Shown here: positions 15,927-24,378 of the stretch, one piece after another
Numbering within the stretch: the first letter of the stretch is position 1
How the letters are laid out: each line of letters starts with the position of its first letter
Origin: Bacteroidales bacterium
GTDB taxonomy: Bacteria; Bacteroidota; Bacteroidia; Bacteroidales; JAGOPY01
DNA: 64,000 nucleotides
Reading direction: 5' to 3'
Assembly: GCA_017991835.1 (NCBI GenBank)
Contig: JAGOPY010000003.1
Coordinates: 124,001 to 188,000 of the forward strand
Made by a program: the position numbers and the translations under genes
The notes under the pieces: generated by a model
Databases searched by the model: none
What the model was told of the DNA's origin: nothing
Seen by the model: the letters and a program-made list of their open reading frames with translations, nothing else

Positions 15927-17184
15927 ATAAAATCTTTCCCTCTAGCAAAACCGTCTCCACCTTATTGCTTCCGAACGCATAAGGCATATATTCAATGGAT
16001 GGCATCTCCTTTGTAATAAACAAATTAGCTTTTTTACCCACGGCAATGCTCCCCAGTTCTTCTTCCAGTCCCATGGCGTACGCGCCGTTCAGGGTGACCG
16101 CATTGATGGCCTCTTCCGGCAGCATTTTGTATTTGATACAACCCATCGAAAGGATGAACTGCATATTGCCCGATGGCGATGAACCGGGATTGTGGTCGCT
16201 GGCCATAGCCACCGGCAGACCGGCATCGATCATTTTACGCACCGGGGAATAGGGCAATCCCAGGAAAAAGCTGGCCCCGGGCAAAACGGTCGGCATGGTC
16301 TCTGAATCTTTTAGTGCAGCAATCTCCTCATCGCCAATATGTTCCAGGTGGTCCACAGAAAGGGCATTGTACTTAACCCCCACCTGTACCCCGCCTGTGA
16401 TGCCCAGTTCATTGGCATGGATCTTCGGCCGCAGGCCGTATTTCATGCCCGCATTCAGTATCCGGTCGGTATCTTCCACGGTAAAGAAGCCGCGGTCGCA
16501 GAAAACATCGATGTAGTCGGCCAGTTCTTCGCCGGCCACCCGGGGAATCATCTCATTGATCACCACATCGACATAAGCAGACCGGTTGCCTTTATACTCT
16601 TCGGGAACGGCGTGGGCACCGAGGAAAGTAGCTATAATAGTCGCCGGCGATTTCTCTTTCAGCTTGCGGATGACCCGGAGCATTTTCATCTCATCTTCCG
16701 GATTAAGGCCATAACCGCTCTTGATCTCGATAGCGCCTGTGCCATAGGAGATCATTTCCCCGATGCGATCCATAGCATCTTCGAACAGCTTTTTCTCAGA
16801 TGTATCATGCAGTCTGCGGGCCGAATTCAGGATCCCTCCGCCCCTTTTTGCTATTTCTTCGTAAGATAATCCTTTGATCTTATCGACATATTCGATTTCA
16901 CGGCTGGCCGGAAAAACGACATGAGTGTGAGAGTCGCACCATGCCGGGAAGATCATTTTCCCCCGGGCATCGAGGATCCGGTGCCATCGGCCGGCATATC
17001 CGCCAAGTTTCCCGGCCAGTTCTTCCATCGGCCCGAACGAATCGATCCGGCCATTACTGATGACCAGATAAGCGTTCCGGATGGTATTCAGACCGGTCAT
17101 CTCCCTGCCTGCTTTCAGCTTCACCGGGTCGACCTCCACCTGAACGAGTTCCCTGATATTTTTTACCAGTATTTGCATCGTCAT
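15925..17184 (-). CDS. hutI: Imidazolonepropionase
   Basis: Amidohydrolase opening the imidazolone ring to N-formimidoyl-glutamate, third step of histidine degradation. The 419-residue chain shows the metal-binding FPAWCDSHTHVVF (HxH), the downstream family run KRGGGIL, the second metal/substrate His in KIHANELG, SVDHLEHI, and SDHNPGSSP. It is near the usual family length. The start at Met1 (MTMQ) or Met3 is equivalent. A degenerate -7 box (TACTTTCG on the minus strand, 17199-17206) lies 14 bases upstream. The last codons run into the AATATCA repeat. Confidence 0.97.
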   Translation of the reverse strand: MTMQILVKNIRELVQVEVDPVKLKAGREMTGLNTIRNAYLVISNGRIDSFGPMEELAGKLGGYAGRWHRILDARGKMIFPAWCDSHTHVVFPASREIEYVDKIKGLSYEEIAKRGGGILNSARRLHDTSEKKLFEDAMDRIGEMISYGTGAIEIKSGYGLNPEDEMKMLRVIRKLKEKSPATIIATFLGAHAVPEEYKGNRSAYVDVVINEMIPRVAGEELADYIDVFCDRGFFTVEDTDRILNAGMKYGLRPKIHANELGITGGVQVGVKYNALSVDHLEHIGDEEIAALKDSETMPTVLPGASFFLGLPYSPVRKMIDAGLPVAMASDHNPGSSPSGNMQFILSMGCIKYKMLPEEAINAVTLNGAYAMGLEEELGSIAVGKKANLFITKEMPSIEYMPYAFGSNKVETVLLEGKIL

Positions 17185-17333
17185 TTTAAACTATGCTGCG
17201 AAAGTAATAAAAAGGCTAAAAATTATTTTCTTCATGCAACCTTTTCACACAGTTTCCTGTCATATTAAAAGCAAATCGGTTGTTCTCTGATTTGGTTTTG
17301 GTGAACTAATTTGGTTTATTTAATGGTTGTCGG

Positions 17334-17369
17334 GCACCTGTCGTAAAAAAGCAGGTGCTTCTTTTTTAT
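17334..17369 (+). terminator. Rho-independent terminator upstream of the first C10 peptidase
   Basis: GCACCTG stem, 11-base A-rich loop, CAGGTGC, then TTCTTTTTT, functional only on the plus strand. No annotated gene precedes it: the neighbour hutI runs the other way. It may end an unseen small RNA (about 17210-17369) or act as an attenuator. The rest of the 267-base gap is AT-rich. Confidence 0.7.
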
Positions 17370-17414
17370 AACAAATAAGTTACTGTAAAATATCCTGCAA
17401 ATTCAAGAATTAGT

Positions 17415-17422
17415 TATCTTTG
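17415..17422 (+). promoter_or_regulatory. Bacteroidota -7 box of the first C10 peptidase
   Basis: TATCTTTG followed by CAACC, 29 bases before the ATG at 17452; fits TAnnTTTG and lies downstream of the terminator, so the gene has its own promoter. Confidence 0.6.
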
Positions 17423-17451
17423 CAACCTTCATTCAAATCAACATCTTACAT

Positions 17452-19560
17452 ATGAAATTAAAAATTACATTCCTTGCACTTATTGCGCTCTGCACCGGAT
17501 TAAACGCAGGGGCCAAACAAGTGAGTATCGACGAAGCCGAGAAAATCGCCAGGAATTTCATTTACATCACCGTCAACAAGTATGATGATGGAATTTCTTT
17601 TGACCGGATCACATTGGCTGATCCATATATTCACCAGGTGGATGGCAAAGCTGTGTTCTATGCATTCCAGATGAATCCAGGGTTTATCATTGTTTCGGCG
17701 GATGATCTGTTCACCCCGGTTATCGGTTATTCTTTTAATGGCCGGTTTGACCTGGCAGGAGCTTCTCCGAATTACCGGGGATTCATTCTGAATTACGCCG
17801 ATCAGATCACCTTTGCACGGCAGAACAATGTTCCGGCATCGGCCGAAGTTAACGCAGCCTGGGCGGAACTTCGCACAGATCAGATCGAAGCGGTATCCGT
17901 TACCCGCGACCGGGATGTCGAACCGCTGGTATCCAGTTTATGGGACCAGGGCGATCCGTATAATTATTACTGCCCTGCCGATGCTGCAGGTCCGGGAGGA
18001 CATACCTGGGTTGGCTGTGTAGCCACGGCTATGGCCCAGATCATGTATTACTGGCGTTATCCTCTCAATGGTACGGGTGACCACTGCTATATCCCCGGCA
18101 ACTACTCCTACGGCGAACAGTGTGCCGATTATGCCAACACTTACTACCAATGGGACGGTATGATCAACAGCGTCGACGATAAAAATCCTTACGGAAATGC
18201 CGAACTGCAATACCATTGCGCGGTTTCGGTCAATATGAACTTCAACCCCAATGGATCCGGAGCACAGAGTTCCAATGTGCCCAATGCACTTAACCAGTAT
18301 TTCCGTTACAACAGCGCACAATACAGGGAAAAAGGAAACTATACGCTTTCGGGCTGGATTGCCTTGCTGAAAGCCGACATTGATGTTGGCAAACCGGTTT
18401 ACTATTCGGGATACAGCCCCAGTGAAGGAGGCCATGCTTTTGTTTGCGACGGTTACCAGGGCGATAACTTCCACTTTAATTTCGGCTGGAGCGGTTATGG
18501 AAACGGTTATTATTCCCTGTCGGATGTTTTCGGATTCTACCAGGGTCAGGCCTGCGTCAGAAACTTTGCCCCTTCGGATGTCAACTACCCGTATATTAAC
18601 ACCGGCAGCATAACGGTCACCAACACCTCCGGATCGATTACCGACGGCAGCGGCCCCGTGGAAGATTACACCAATAATATCAACGCTTTCTGGCTCATTG
18701 ACCCGCAGTCGGAATACGATTCCATTAATAGCATTACGATTTCTTTCTCCCAGTTTGACCTGGGATCAGGAGACTCAGTTAAAGTCTTTAACGGGGAATC
18801 CATCAATTCTCCGTTGCTGGGAGCTTATGGCGGAACTAACATGCCTCCGTCATTGACTACTACCGGCAATAAGATGCTGGTGCAGTTCAAGACCAACGGA
18901 AGCGGTACCGGAAGCGGCTGGTATGCCGAATATTCCACCACCTCTCCCACCTGGTGCCAGGGACTGGTCCAGTATACCGAACCCACCGGAACTTTTGATG
19001 ACGGCAGCGGGGAAGCGTTCTATTACCAGAACGGCGCTACCTGTATGTGGAGGATCAAACCGCCCTATGCCAACAAGATCATCCTCACATTCAACTACTT
19101 CGATACTGAAGAAGGAATCGACAAACTGAACGTTTATGACGGCACGACACTGCTGGCTGAACTTTCCGGCAACGAACTGCCTGATCCGATCGAAGCCACA
19201 TCCGGAAGCATTTTCATGACCTGGAGCACCAATATCAATACCACCCGCCCCGGTTGGGAAATCTATTATGAAGTCGATAATATTGGTATATCGGAAAATT
19301 CCCCGGTTACCGAACTGAGTGTTTTCCCGAACCCGGCCAACGATAAGCTTCATGTGGAATTCAACGTGAACAGCACAGAAGACCTGAAAATCAAACTGGT
19401 CAACATTACGGGCCAGACTCTTTATTCAGAAATACATCCGGGCTTCAGCGGAAATTATCAGAATGAGATCGCCGTCGGCTCACTGCCTGCAGGCATGTAT
19501 TTCCTTGAAATCAATGCCGTTACCGGCACGGCCAATAAGAAAATCTTCATTAACAGGTAA
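17452..19560 (+). CDS. Secreted C10 (streptopain-like) cysteine peptidase with CUB-like domains and T9SS sorting domain
   Basis: 702 residues. Signal peptide (1-21), prodomain-like region (about 24-150), peptidase domain (about 155-380) with catalytic Cys in HTWVGCVATAMAQIMYYW and catalytic His in EGGHAFVCDGYQ, preceding NFHFNFGWSGYGNGYY. Two CUB-like beta domains follow (about 383-500 and 505-612; GTFDDGSGEAFYY, LNVYDGTT). The end (about 622-702) is a type IX secretion sorting domain: VFPNPANDKLHVEF, ITGQTLYS, LPAGMYFLEI, KKIFINR. The C10 family includes streptopain and the interpain/periodontain peptidases of Prevotella and Porphyromonas. Expected on the cell surface or released, digesting proteins. 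The adjacent gene is a paralogue. Confidence 0.93.
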   Translation: MKLKITFLALIALCTGLNAGAKQVSIDEAEKIARNFIYITVNKYDDGISFDRITLADPYIHQVDGKAVFYAFQMNPGFIIVSADDLFTPVIGYSFNGRFDLAGASPNYRGFILNYADQITFARQNNVPASAEVNAAWAELRTDQIEAVSVTRDRDVEPLVSSLWDQGDPYNYYCPADAAGPGGHTWVGCVATAMAQIMYYWRYPLNGTGDHCYIPGNYSYGEQCADYANTYYQWDGMINSVDDKNPYGNAELQYHCAVSVNMNFNPNGSGAQSSNVPNALNQYFRYNSAQYREKGNYTLSGWIALLKADIDVGKPVYYSGYSPSEGGHAFVCDGYQGDNFHFNFGWSGYGNGYYSLSDVFGFYQGQACVRNFAPSDVNYPYINTGSITVTNTSGSITDGSGPVEDYTNNINAFWLIDPQSEYDSINSITISFSQFDLGSGDSVKVFNGESINSPLLGAYGGTNMPPSLTTTGNKMLVQFKTNGSGTGSGWYAEYSTTSPTWCQGLVQYTEPTGTFDDGSGEAFYYQNGATCMWRIKPPYANKIILTFNYFDTEEGIDKLNVYDGTTLLAELSGNELPDPIEATSGSIFMTWSTNINTTRPGWEIYYEVDNIGISENSPVTELSVFPNPANDKLHVEFNVNSTEDLKIKLVNITGQTLYSEIHPGFSGNYQNEIAVGSLPAGMYFLEINAVTGTANKKIFINR

Positions 19561-19590
19561 TACTGAGATTTAGAATTCATTTTCTCTGAA

Positions 19591-19629
19591 AAGAGGCTAT
19601 CTGAAAAATCAGATCAGCCTCTTTTTTTT
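19591..19629 (+). terminator. Terminator after the first C10 peptidase
   Basis: AAGAGGCT-ATCTGA stem, AAAA loop, TCAGAT-C-AGCCTCTT with a one-base bulge, then an uninterrupted T-run. Ends transcription before the second C10 peptidase, so the two paralogues are separate units. Confidence 0.85.
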
Positions 19630-19758
19630 ATACTCATTCTTTGCAGGTTTGCCTCAGCAAAGCTGCTTAGAATGAGTTGTGCATGGGAGAACATCTGTAT
19701 AAAATTCGCAAAACAGTTCAGACTCGGTATAAACTTCTTTGTACATTTATATCGTAAA

Positions 19759-21888
19759 ATGACCAGGATGAAAAAGCTATTACTCTTACCCGCCGCCATT
19801 CTTATTCCCATCTTATGTATGGCGCAGGGCAGGTTCATCACTCCCGGTGAAGCCGGCGCTGTTGCTGTAAAATGGTATATCGGGCACATGCCCGGTCAGC
19901 GCTTTACCGATCCTTCGGATGTGACCATTACCGAAAGTTTTGAGATCGGGAATGAAAACGACATTTTTTATTACGTCTGCAATATCGCTGCCGGTGGTTT
20001 TGTGGCAGTTTCTGCCCACACAGCCAATCCTCCCGTACTTTGCTATGCATTTTCAGGCCAATATGAAACAAAGAACCAGCCTGAAAATTTCCGGGCCTGG
20101 ATGGCGCAATATCAGCGCCAGATCTCCTTTTCTTTACAACAAAAAGCCTTACCTACAGGCGAAACCGCACGGGATTGGGATTATTATCTGAATACGCCTG
20201 TAGAAACAATTGTTCCGTTTGAGGGCCGCGAAGTGGCGCCCATGCTGCATTCGAACTGGGACCAGGGGATGTATTACAACCAGCAATGCCCGGCGGATGA
20301 ATCGGGTCCCGGAGGACATTGTGTTACCGGATGCGTGGCCACCGCCATCGGGCAACTGATGAACTATTTCCGCTGGCCCGACACCGGGACGGGATCTTAT
20401 TCCTATGAGTGTCCTCCATATGGAACGCTCAGTGCCGACTTCGGAAATTCGACTTACGAATGGGATAAAATGGAGCCTCTCCTTATCCGGGGAACGGCTG
20501 AAGCAGCCGAACTTCTCTTCCACACCGGCGTTTCGGTGGATATGGTTTACGGGCCCGATGGTTCGGGAATGTACAATCACAAAGGCGCTTATACGATGAA
20601 GACCTATTTCAAATATTCACCTGAAACACAATATTTATTCAGGGATTCGACCAGTATGGACTGGGACAGCGTGATCGTCGCCCATCTTGACCGGAAGATT
20701 CCGATGTACTACGCCGGTTGGTCTGTTCCCAATGTGATGGGGCATGCCTTTATCTGCGACGGTTACCAGGGGGAAGATTATTTTCATTTCAACTGGGGAT
20801 GGGGAGGGCAGCTCGACGGATATTTCTACACCGACAATTTGACTCCGGGTGGAAACCAGTTCAACCTGGCCCAGGAACTGATCATCAATGCCGTTCCCGA
20901 TACCAATCTTTATACATATCCGACTCATTGTGAAGGGGATAAGGTGCTGACTAATCTGGGCGGCACGTTTGGCGACGGGAGCGGGCCGCTATACGGTTAC
21001 GGAAACGGAGCTTCCTGTTCATGGCTGATTGCACCGGCCGATTCAGTAATAAATATCACCCTGGAATTTCTCCATTTTGAGCTGGAACCCGGCGATACGG
21101 TTACGGTCTATGACGGCGATACCGTAACAGCTCCGGTGCTGGGGACTTTCTCCGGAAACGAACTCCCCACGGCCATTACAACGGAAAGCCCGGAAATGCT
21201 GGTCGTTTTCAACAGTGATGATGGTGGCAGCGGGGAAGGATTTCTGGCCCATTACAACACAGTCACCCCGGTCTATTGTTCGCTGATGGTTGACCTGACA
21301 GCCCAGTCCGATACCCTGTCGGACGGCAGTAACAACTGGAATTACCACAACAATGCCGCCTGCCTTTTCAGGATCATGCCGGCAGGCGCTTCTACCGTAA
21401 CGCTCTATTTTACTGAGTTTGCAACTGAGGAGGGTGTCGATGAACTGAAAATTTTCGATATGCAGACACAGGAGCTTCTGGCCACGTACTCCGGAACCTA
21501 CGGGCAGGGTGTGCCCGATCCCGTGACATCTTACAACGGAAAGCTCTTCGTGGTGTTCAGTTCCGACTATGACATTTCGGATGCGGGATGGACGGCGTAT
21601 TACGAATCCAACCTCGTAAACATCCGGGAATCCGAACCAAACAACACAATTCTTGTTTATCCCAATCCCGCCAATGATATTCTTCATATCAAAATAAATC
21701 CGGCTATGCCGGAAAACATCCCGGCTTCCCTGGTGGATATATCCGGCAGGCAAATGGCTGTTGACCTGCAATATAACAGCGCATTCGATGCGACGATGGA
21801 CTTGCGAAACATCCTTCCGGGAATCTATTTTCTGAGGCTGGAACTTCCGGGAACGGCTCCTTTCTTTGAAAAAATAATCGTACAATAA
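19759..21888 (+). CDS. Second secreted C10 cysteine peptidase with CUB-like domains and T9SS sorting domain
   Basis: Paralogue of the preceding gene with the same layout. Counting from ATG 19759 (709 aa): signal peptide MKKLLLLPAAILIPILCMAQG (ATG 19768 is equally possible), prodomain, peptidase core with Cys in HCVTGCVATAIGQLMNYF and His in VMGHAFICDGYQ followed by YFHFNWGWGGQLDGYF, two CUB-like domains (GGTFGDGSGPLYGYG; SDGSNNWNYHNNAACLFRI), and sorting domain VYPNPANDILHIKI ... LPGIYFLRLEL ... EKIIVQ. The frame extends 29 codons upstream to 19672, but that part has no signal-peptide character and was excluded. Probably a cell-surface protease with different specificity from its neighbour. 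Confidence 0.92.
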   Translation: MTRMKKLLLLPAAILIPILCMAQGRFITPGEAGAVAVKWYIGHMPGQRFTDPSDVTITESFEIGNENDIFYYVCNIAAGGFVAVSAHTANPPVLCYAFSGQYETKNQPENFRAWMAQYQRQISFSLQQKALPTGETARDWDYYLNTPVETIVPFEGREVAPMLHSNWDQGMYYNQQCPADESGPGGHCVTGCVATAIGQLMNYFRWPDTGTGSYSYECPPYGTLSADFGNSTYEWDKMEPLLIRGTAEAAELLFHTGVSVDMVYGPDGSGMYNHKGAYTMKTYFKYSPETQYLFRDSTSMDWDSVIVAHLDRKIPMYYAGWSVPNVMGHAFICDGYQGEDYFHFNWGWGGQLDGYFYTDNLTPGGNQFNLAQELIINAVPDTNLYTYPTHCEGDKVLTNLGGTFGDGSGPLYGYGNGASCSWLIAPADSVINITLEFLHFELEPGDTVTVYDGDTVTAPVLGTFSGNELPTAITTESPEMLVVFNSDDGGSGEGFLAHYNTVTPVYCSLMVDLTAQSDTLSDGSNNWNYHNNAACLFRIMPAGASTVTLYFTEFATEEGVDELKIFDMQTQELLATYSGTYGQGVPDPVTSYNGKLFVVFSSDYDISDAGWTAYYESNLVNIRESEPNNTILVYPNPANDILHIKINPAMPENIPASLVDISGRQMAVDLQYNSAFDATMDLRNILPGIYFLRLELPGTAPFFEKIIVQ

Positions 21889-21927
21889 ATCAATCATCGT
21901 GCGGTTATCATCATTATAAAAATTAGA

Positions 21928-23094
21928 ATGAAAAGATTCAGGATCATTTCGATTGTCGGGGCCCGGCCTCAGTTCATCAAAGTAGCCGCCATTTGCCGGG
22001 CTGCAAGGGAGCATTTTGCAGAAAGGATCGAACACCTGATCATCCACACCGGTCAGCATTACGACGAGAACATGTCGAAGGTGTTTTTCGACGAGATGGA
22101 GATACCGGAACCCGATTTCAATCTGGAAACCGGATCGGGCTCACATGGCTACCAGACCGCCGGGATCATGCTGCGAACCGAAAAAGTACTGGAACAGGAG
22201 AAACCGGATATCGTCATCGTTTACGGAGATACAAATTCGACACTGGCCGGGGCGCTGGCTGCCGCAAAAATGCATATACCCGTCGCCCATATCGAAGCGG
22301 GTCTGCGCTCGTTCAACAAATTGATGCCGGAGGAGATCAACAGGGTGGTAGCCGACCATGTCGCAACATTGCTATTCACCCCTACAAAAGCGGGACAAGA
22401 AAACCTGGCCCGGGAAGGTTTTGCTAAGGCTGTCCCGCCCTATTCGGCCGACAATCCGGCTGTTTTTCATTGCGGTGATGTGATGTACGACAACGCACTG
22501 TATTATTCCTCTGCCGCGGAGAAGAAAACAGAAATGCTGGACAGATTGGATTTGCATGACATCCCTTTCATCCTGCTGACCATCCACCGGGAGAACAACA
22601 CCGATTCGGCGGACAGGCTTGAGCGGATCCTGGGGACCCTCAATGAATTGAGCCGGGAATACGGAATTACCTGCGTTTTCCCGATGCATCCCAGGACCCG
22701 TAAAATGACAGCGGGCCGGCAATTTCAGAAGCTGATGTCAGAAATCGGGGCCAATCTCCTATTTAAGGTCACCGGGCCTCTCAGCTATTTCGAGACCCTT
22801 CTGCTGGAGAAAAACTGCCAAATGGTGATCACCGATTCGGGCGGGGTGCAGAAAGAGTCGTTTTTTTTCCGGAAGCCCTGCCTGGTATTGCGTGACGGGT
22901 CGGAATGGAGCGAGCTGGTTGAACTGGGCACAGCCCGGCTGGTAGACGATGACACGGCAAAGATCAGGGCCTCATTCGCCCATTTCCTGAAGAATCCTCC
23001 CACCCATTTTCCCGGCATTTACGGTGATGGCCGTTCGGCAGAATTCATTCTCGGTGAACTCGTTAAATTTCTCACCGGGGGCTTGCACGAATAA
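21928..23094 (+). CDS. wecB: UDP-N-acetylglucosamine 2-epimerase (non-hydrolysing)
   Basis: 388 residues, GT-B fold. Makes UDP-ManNAc from UDP-GlcNAc for surface polysaccharides. Visible motifs: GARPQFIK (11-18), HTGQHYDENMS, VIVYGDTNSTLAGALAA, HIEAGLRSF, MPEEINR, the catalytic/allosteric TIHRENN, and TDSGGVQKES with the nucleotide-binding Gly/Ser/Glu residues. Ends 63 bases before rpsF, whose promoter lies partly in the last codons of wecB. It sits 39 bases after the second C10 peptidase without a visible terminator. No other polysaccharide gene is directly adjacent. Confidence 0.96.
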   Translation: MKRFRIISIVGARPQFIKVAAICRAAREHFAERIEHLIIHTGQHYDENMSKVFFDEMEIPEPDFNLETGSGSHGYQTAGIMLRTEKVLEQEKPDIVIVYGDTNSTLAGALAAAKMHIPVAHIEAGLRSFNKLMPEEINRVVADHVATLLFTPTKAGQENLAREGFAKAVPPYSADNPAVFHCGDVMYDNALYYSSAAEKKTEMLDRLDLHDIPFILLTIHRENNTDSADRLERILGTLNELSREYGITCVFPMHPRTRKMTAGRQFQKLMSEIGANLLFKVTGPLSYFETLLLEKNCQMVITDSGGVQKESFFFRKPCLVLRDGSEWSELVELGTARLVDDDTAKIRASFAHFLKNPPTHFPGIYGDGRSAEFILGELVKFLTGGLHE

Positions 23095-23112
23095 AAATTT
23101 TTCCTACCTTTG
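23083..23112 (+). promoter_or_regulatory. Promoter of the rpsF-rpsR-rplI operon
   Basis: TTG at 23083-23085, 19-base spacer, TACCTTTG at 23105-23112 followed by CAGCCC: a full match to the Bacteroidota -33/-7 pattern. The -33 part overlaps the last codons of wecB. Confidence 0.75.
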
Positions 23113-23157
23113 CAGCCCATTTTAAAAAACAAATTCATAAACAACGACGATTAAACA

Positions 23158-23514
23158 ATGGCAAATCAGTACGAAACCGTTTTCATTATGACTCCCGTTT
23201 TATCTGATGATCAGATGAAGGAAACGGTAGGTAAGTATCAGAAATTACTGAAAGACAAAGGAGCCGAGATCGTTCTGGAAGACAACTGGGGTCTGCGCAA
23301 GCTGGCCTATCCCATCCAGAAAAAATCCACAGGGTTTTACTACCTCATCGAGTTCAAATCCGAAGGTGACATCATCAAGGACGTTGAACTGGCATTCAAA
23401 CGCGACGAGCGCATTATCCGCTTTCTGACCGTTAAGCTCGATAAACATGCGGTTGCATACAATGAAAAGAAGCGCAGAAAAGCGCAGGAAGAACAGCAAC
23501 CCACCGAAGCTTAA
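23158..23514 (+). CDS. rpsF: 30S ribosomal protein S6
   Basis: 118 residues, standard S6 fold: [57 protein letters not shown], then a charged tail ([16 protein letters not shown]). Binds 16S rRNA with S18 in the central domain of the small subunit. First gene of the operon; rpsR follows after 27 bases. No ssb gene lies between, as is usual in Bacteroidota. Confidence 0.98.
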   Translation: MANQYETVFIMTPVLSDDQMKETVGKYQKLLKDKGAEIVLEDNWGLRKLAYPIQKKSTGFYYLIEFKSEGDIIKDVELAFKRDERIIRFLTVKLDKHAVAYNEKKRRKAQEEQQPTEA

Positions 23515-23541
23515 TGTATAAACCTAAAAACGTTTAGAACC

Positions 23542-23811
23542 ATGGCACAGCAAACCGGAGATATTAAATATCTTACCCCGATCAACGTCGATACCAAGAA
23601 GAAGAAGTATTGCCGTTTTAAAAAAGCGGGCATCAAGTACATTGATTACAAGGATGCCAATTTCCTGCTGAAGTTTGTGAACGAGCAGGGAAAGATTCTC
23701 CCCCGGCGACTGACCGGCACATCGACCAAATACCAGAAAAAGGTGGCCCAGGCAATCAAGAGGGCACGTCACCTGGCTTTAATGCCCTACGTAGCTGATT
23801 TACTTAAATAA
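23542..23811 (+). CDS. rpsR: 30S ribosomal protein S18
   Basis: 89 residues: [20 protein letters not shown], then [43 protein letters not shown], the highly conserved S18 core. Partner of S6 in 30S assembly. Ends 15 bases before rplI. Confidence 0.98.
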   Translation: MAQQTGDIKYLTPINVDTKKKKYCRFKKAGIKYIDYKDANFLLKFVNEQGKILPRRLTGTSTKYQKKVAQAIKRARHLALMPYVADLLK

Positions 23812-23813
23812 GA

Positions 23814-23822
23814 GGAGGAACA
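23814..23822 (+). promoter_or_regulatory. Strong Shine-Dalgarno site before rplI
   Basis: AGAGGAGGA at a normal spacing before the rplI ATG at 23827. Canonical SD sites are rare in Bacteroidota and I saw none as strong elsewhere in the window. Confidence 0.6.
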
Positions 23823-23826
23823 AGTT

Positions 23827-24276
23827 ATGGAAGTTATTTTAATCCAGGACGTAGCTAACGTTGGCTATAAAGACGATATCGTAACCGTGAAGAACGGCTA
23901 CGGAAGGAACTACCTTATTCCGCAGGGAATGGCCATTCTCGCCACCGAAACCAATAAAAAGGTGATAGCGGAGAACAAAAAGCAGAAATCTTACAAGGAA
24001 GATAAGATCCGCAGCGAAGCGACCACGATTGCCAAAACCCTCGAAACGATCACCCTGAAGATCGGCGCCAAAGCCGGCACTTCGGGCAAGATCTTCGGTT
24101 CGGTGAACGCGATCCAGATTGCCAATGCATTGAAAGAACAGTTCAATTTCGAATTCGACCGCAAACAGATCGAAGTCGACGGAGAATCGATCAAGGAATT
24201 AGGCACTTACAAAGCAAAGGTTAAGCTTCATAAGGAGATTGCAGCAGAGATCAACTTCGAGGTTTTCGCCGAGTAA
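23827..24276 (+). CDS. rplI: 50S ribosomal protein L9
   Basis: 149 residues: MEVILIQDVANVGYKDDIVTVKNGYGRNYLIPQGMA is the L9 N-domain rRNA-binding block; a long linker helix (about 45-75) and C-domain (TSGKIFGSVNAIQIANALKEQF; LGTYKAKVKLHKEIAAEINFEV) follow. Last gene of the ribosomal operon, preceded by an unusually good Shine-Dalgarno sequence and followed by a terminator. Confidence 0.98.
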   Translation: MEVILIQDVANVGYKDDIVTVKNGYGRNYLIPQGMAILATETNKKVIAENKKQKSYKEDKIRSEATTIAKTLETITLKIGAKAGTSGKIFGSVNAIQIANALKEQFNFEFDRKQIEVDGESIKELGTYKAKVKLHKEIAAEINFEVFAE

Positions 24277-24300
24277 GAAGATAATTTTCTAAATTTGAGG

Positions 24301-24334
24301 AGGGCGGCCTATGCAGGGCTGCCCTTTCTTTTTA
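24301..24334 (+). terminator. Terminator of the rpsF-rpsR-rplI operon
   Basis: AGGGCGGCC stem with one G-U pair, short loop, GGGCTGCCCT, then TTCTTTTTA; lies 24 bases after the rplI stop and works only on the plus strand. Confidence 0.85.
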
Positions 24335-24378
24335 TCTCTGCTTGTCAGGATGACGTAAACCGGGAGTATAAGAAATGG

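Noticed and set aside
17210..17330. tRNA or riboswitch in the hutI/C10 gap
   Set aside because: No cloverleaf arms or known aptamer core could be traced by eye; only the terminator is sound.
19672..19758. 29-codon N-terminal extension of the second C10 peptidase
   Set aside because: It places about 30 non-signal residues before an excellent signal peptide.
21043..22059. 338-codon minus-strand frame across the C10 peptidase end and the wecB start
   Set aside because: Crosses two real genes on the opposite strand, both with clear family motifs; shadow frame.
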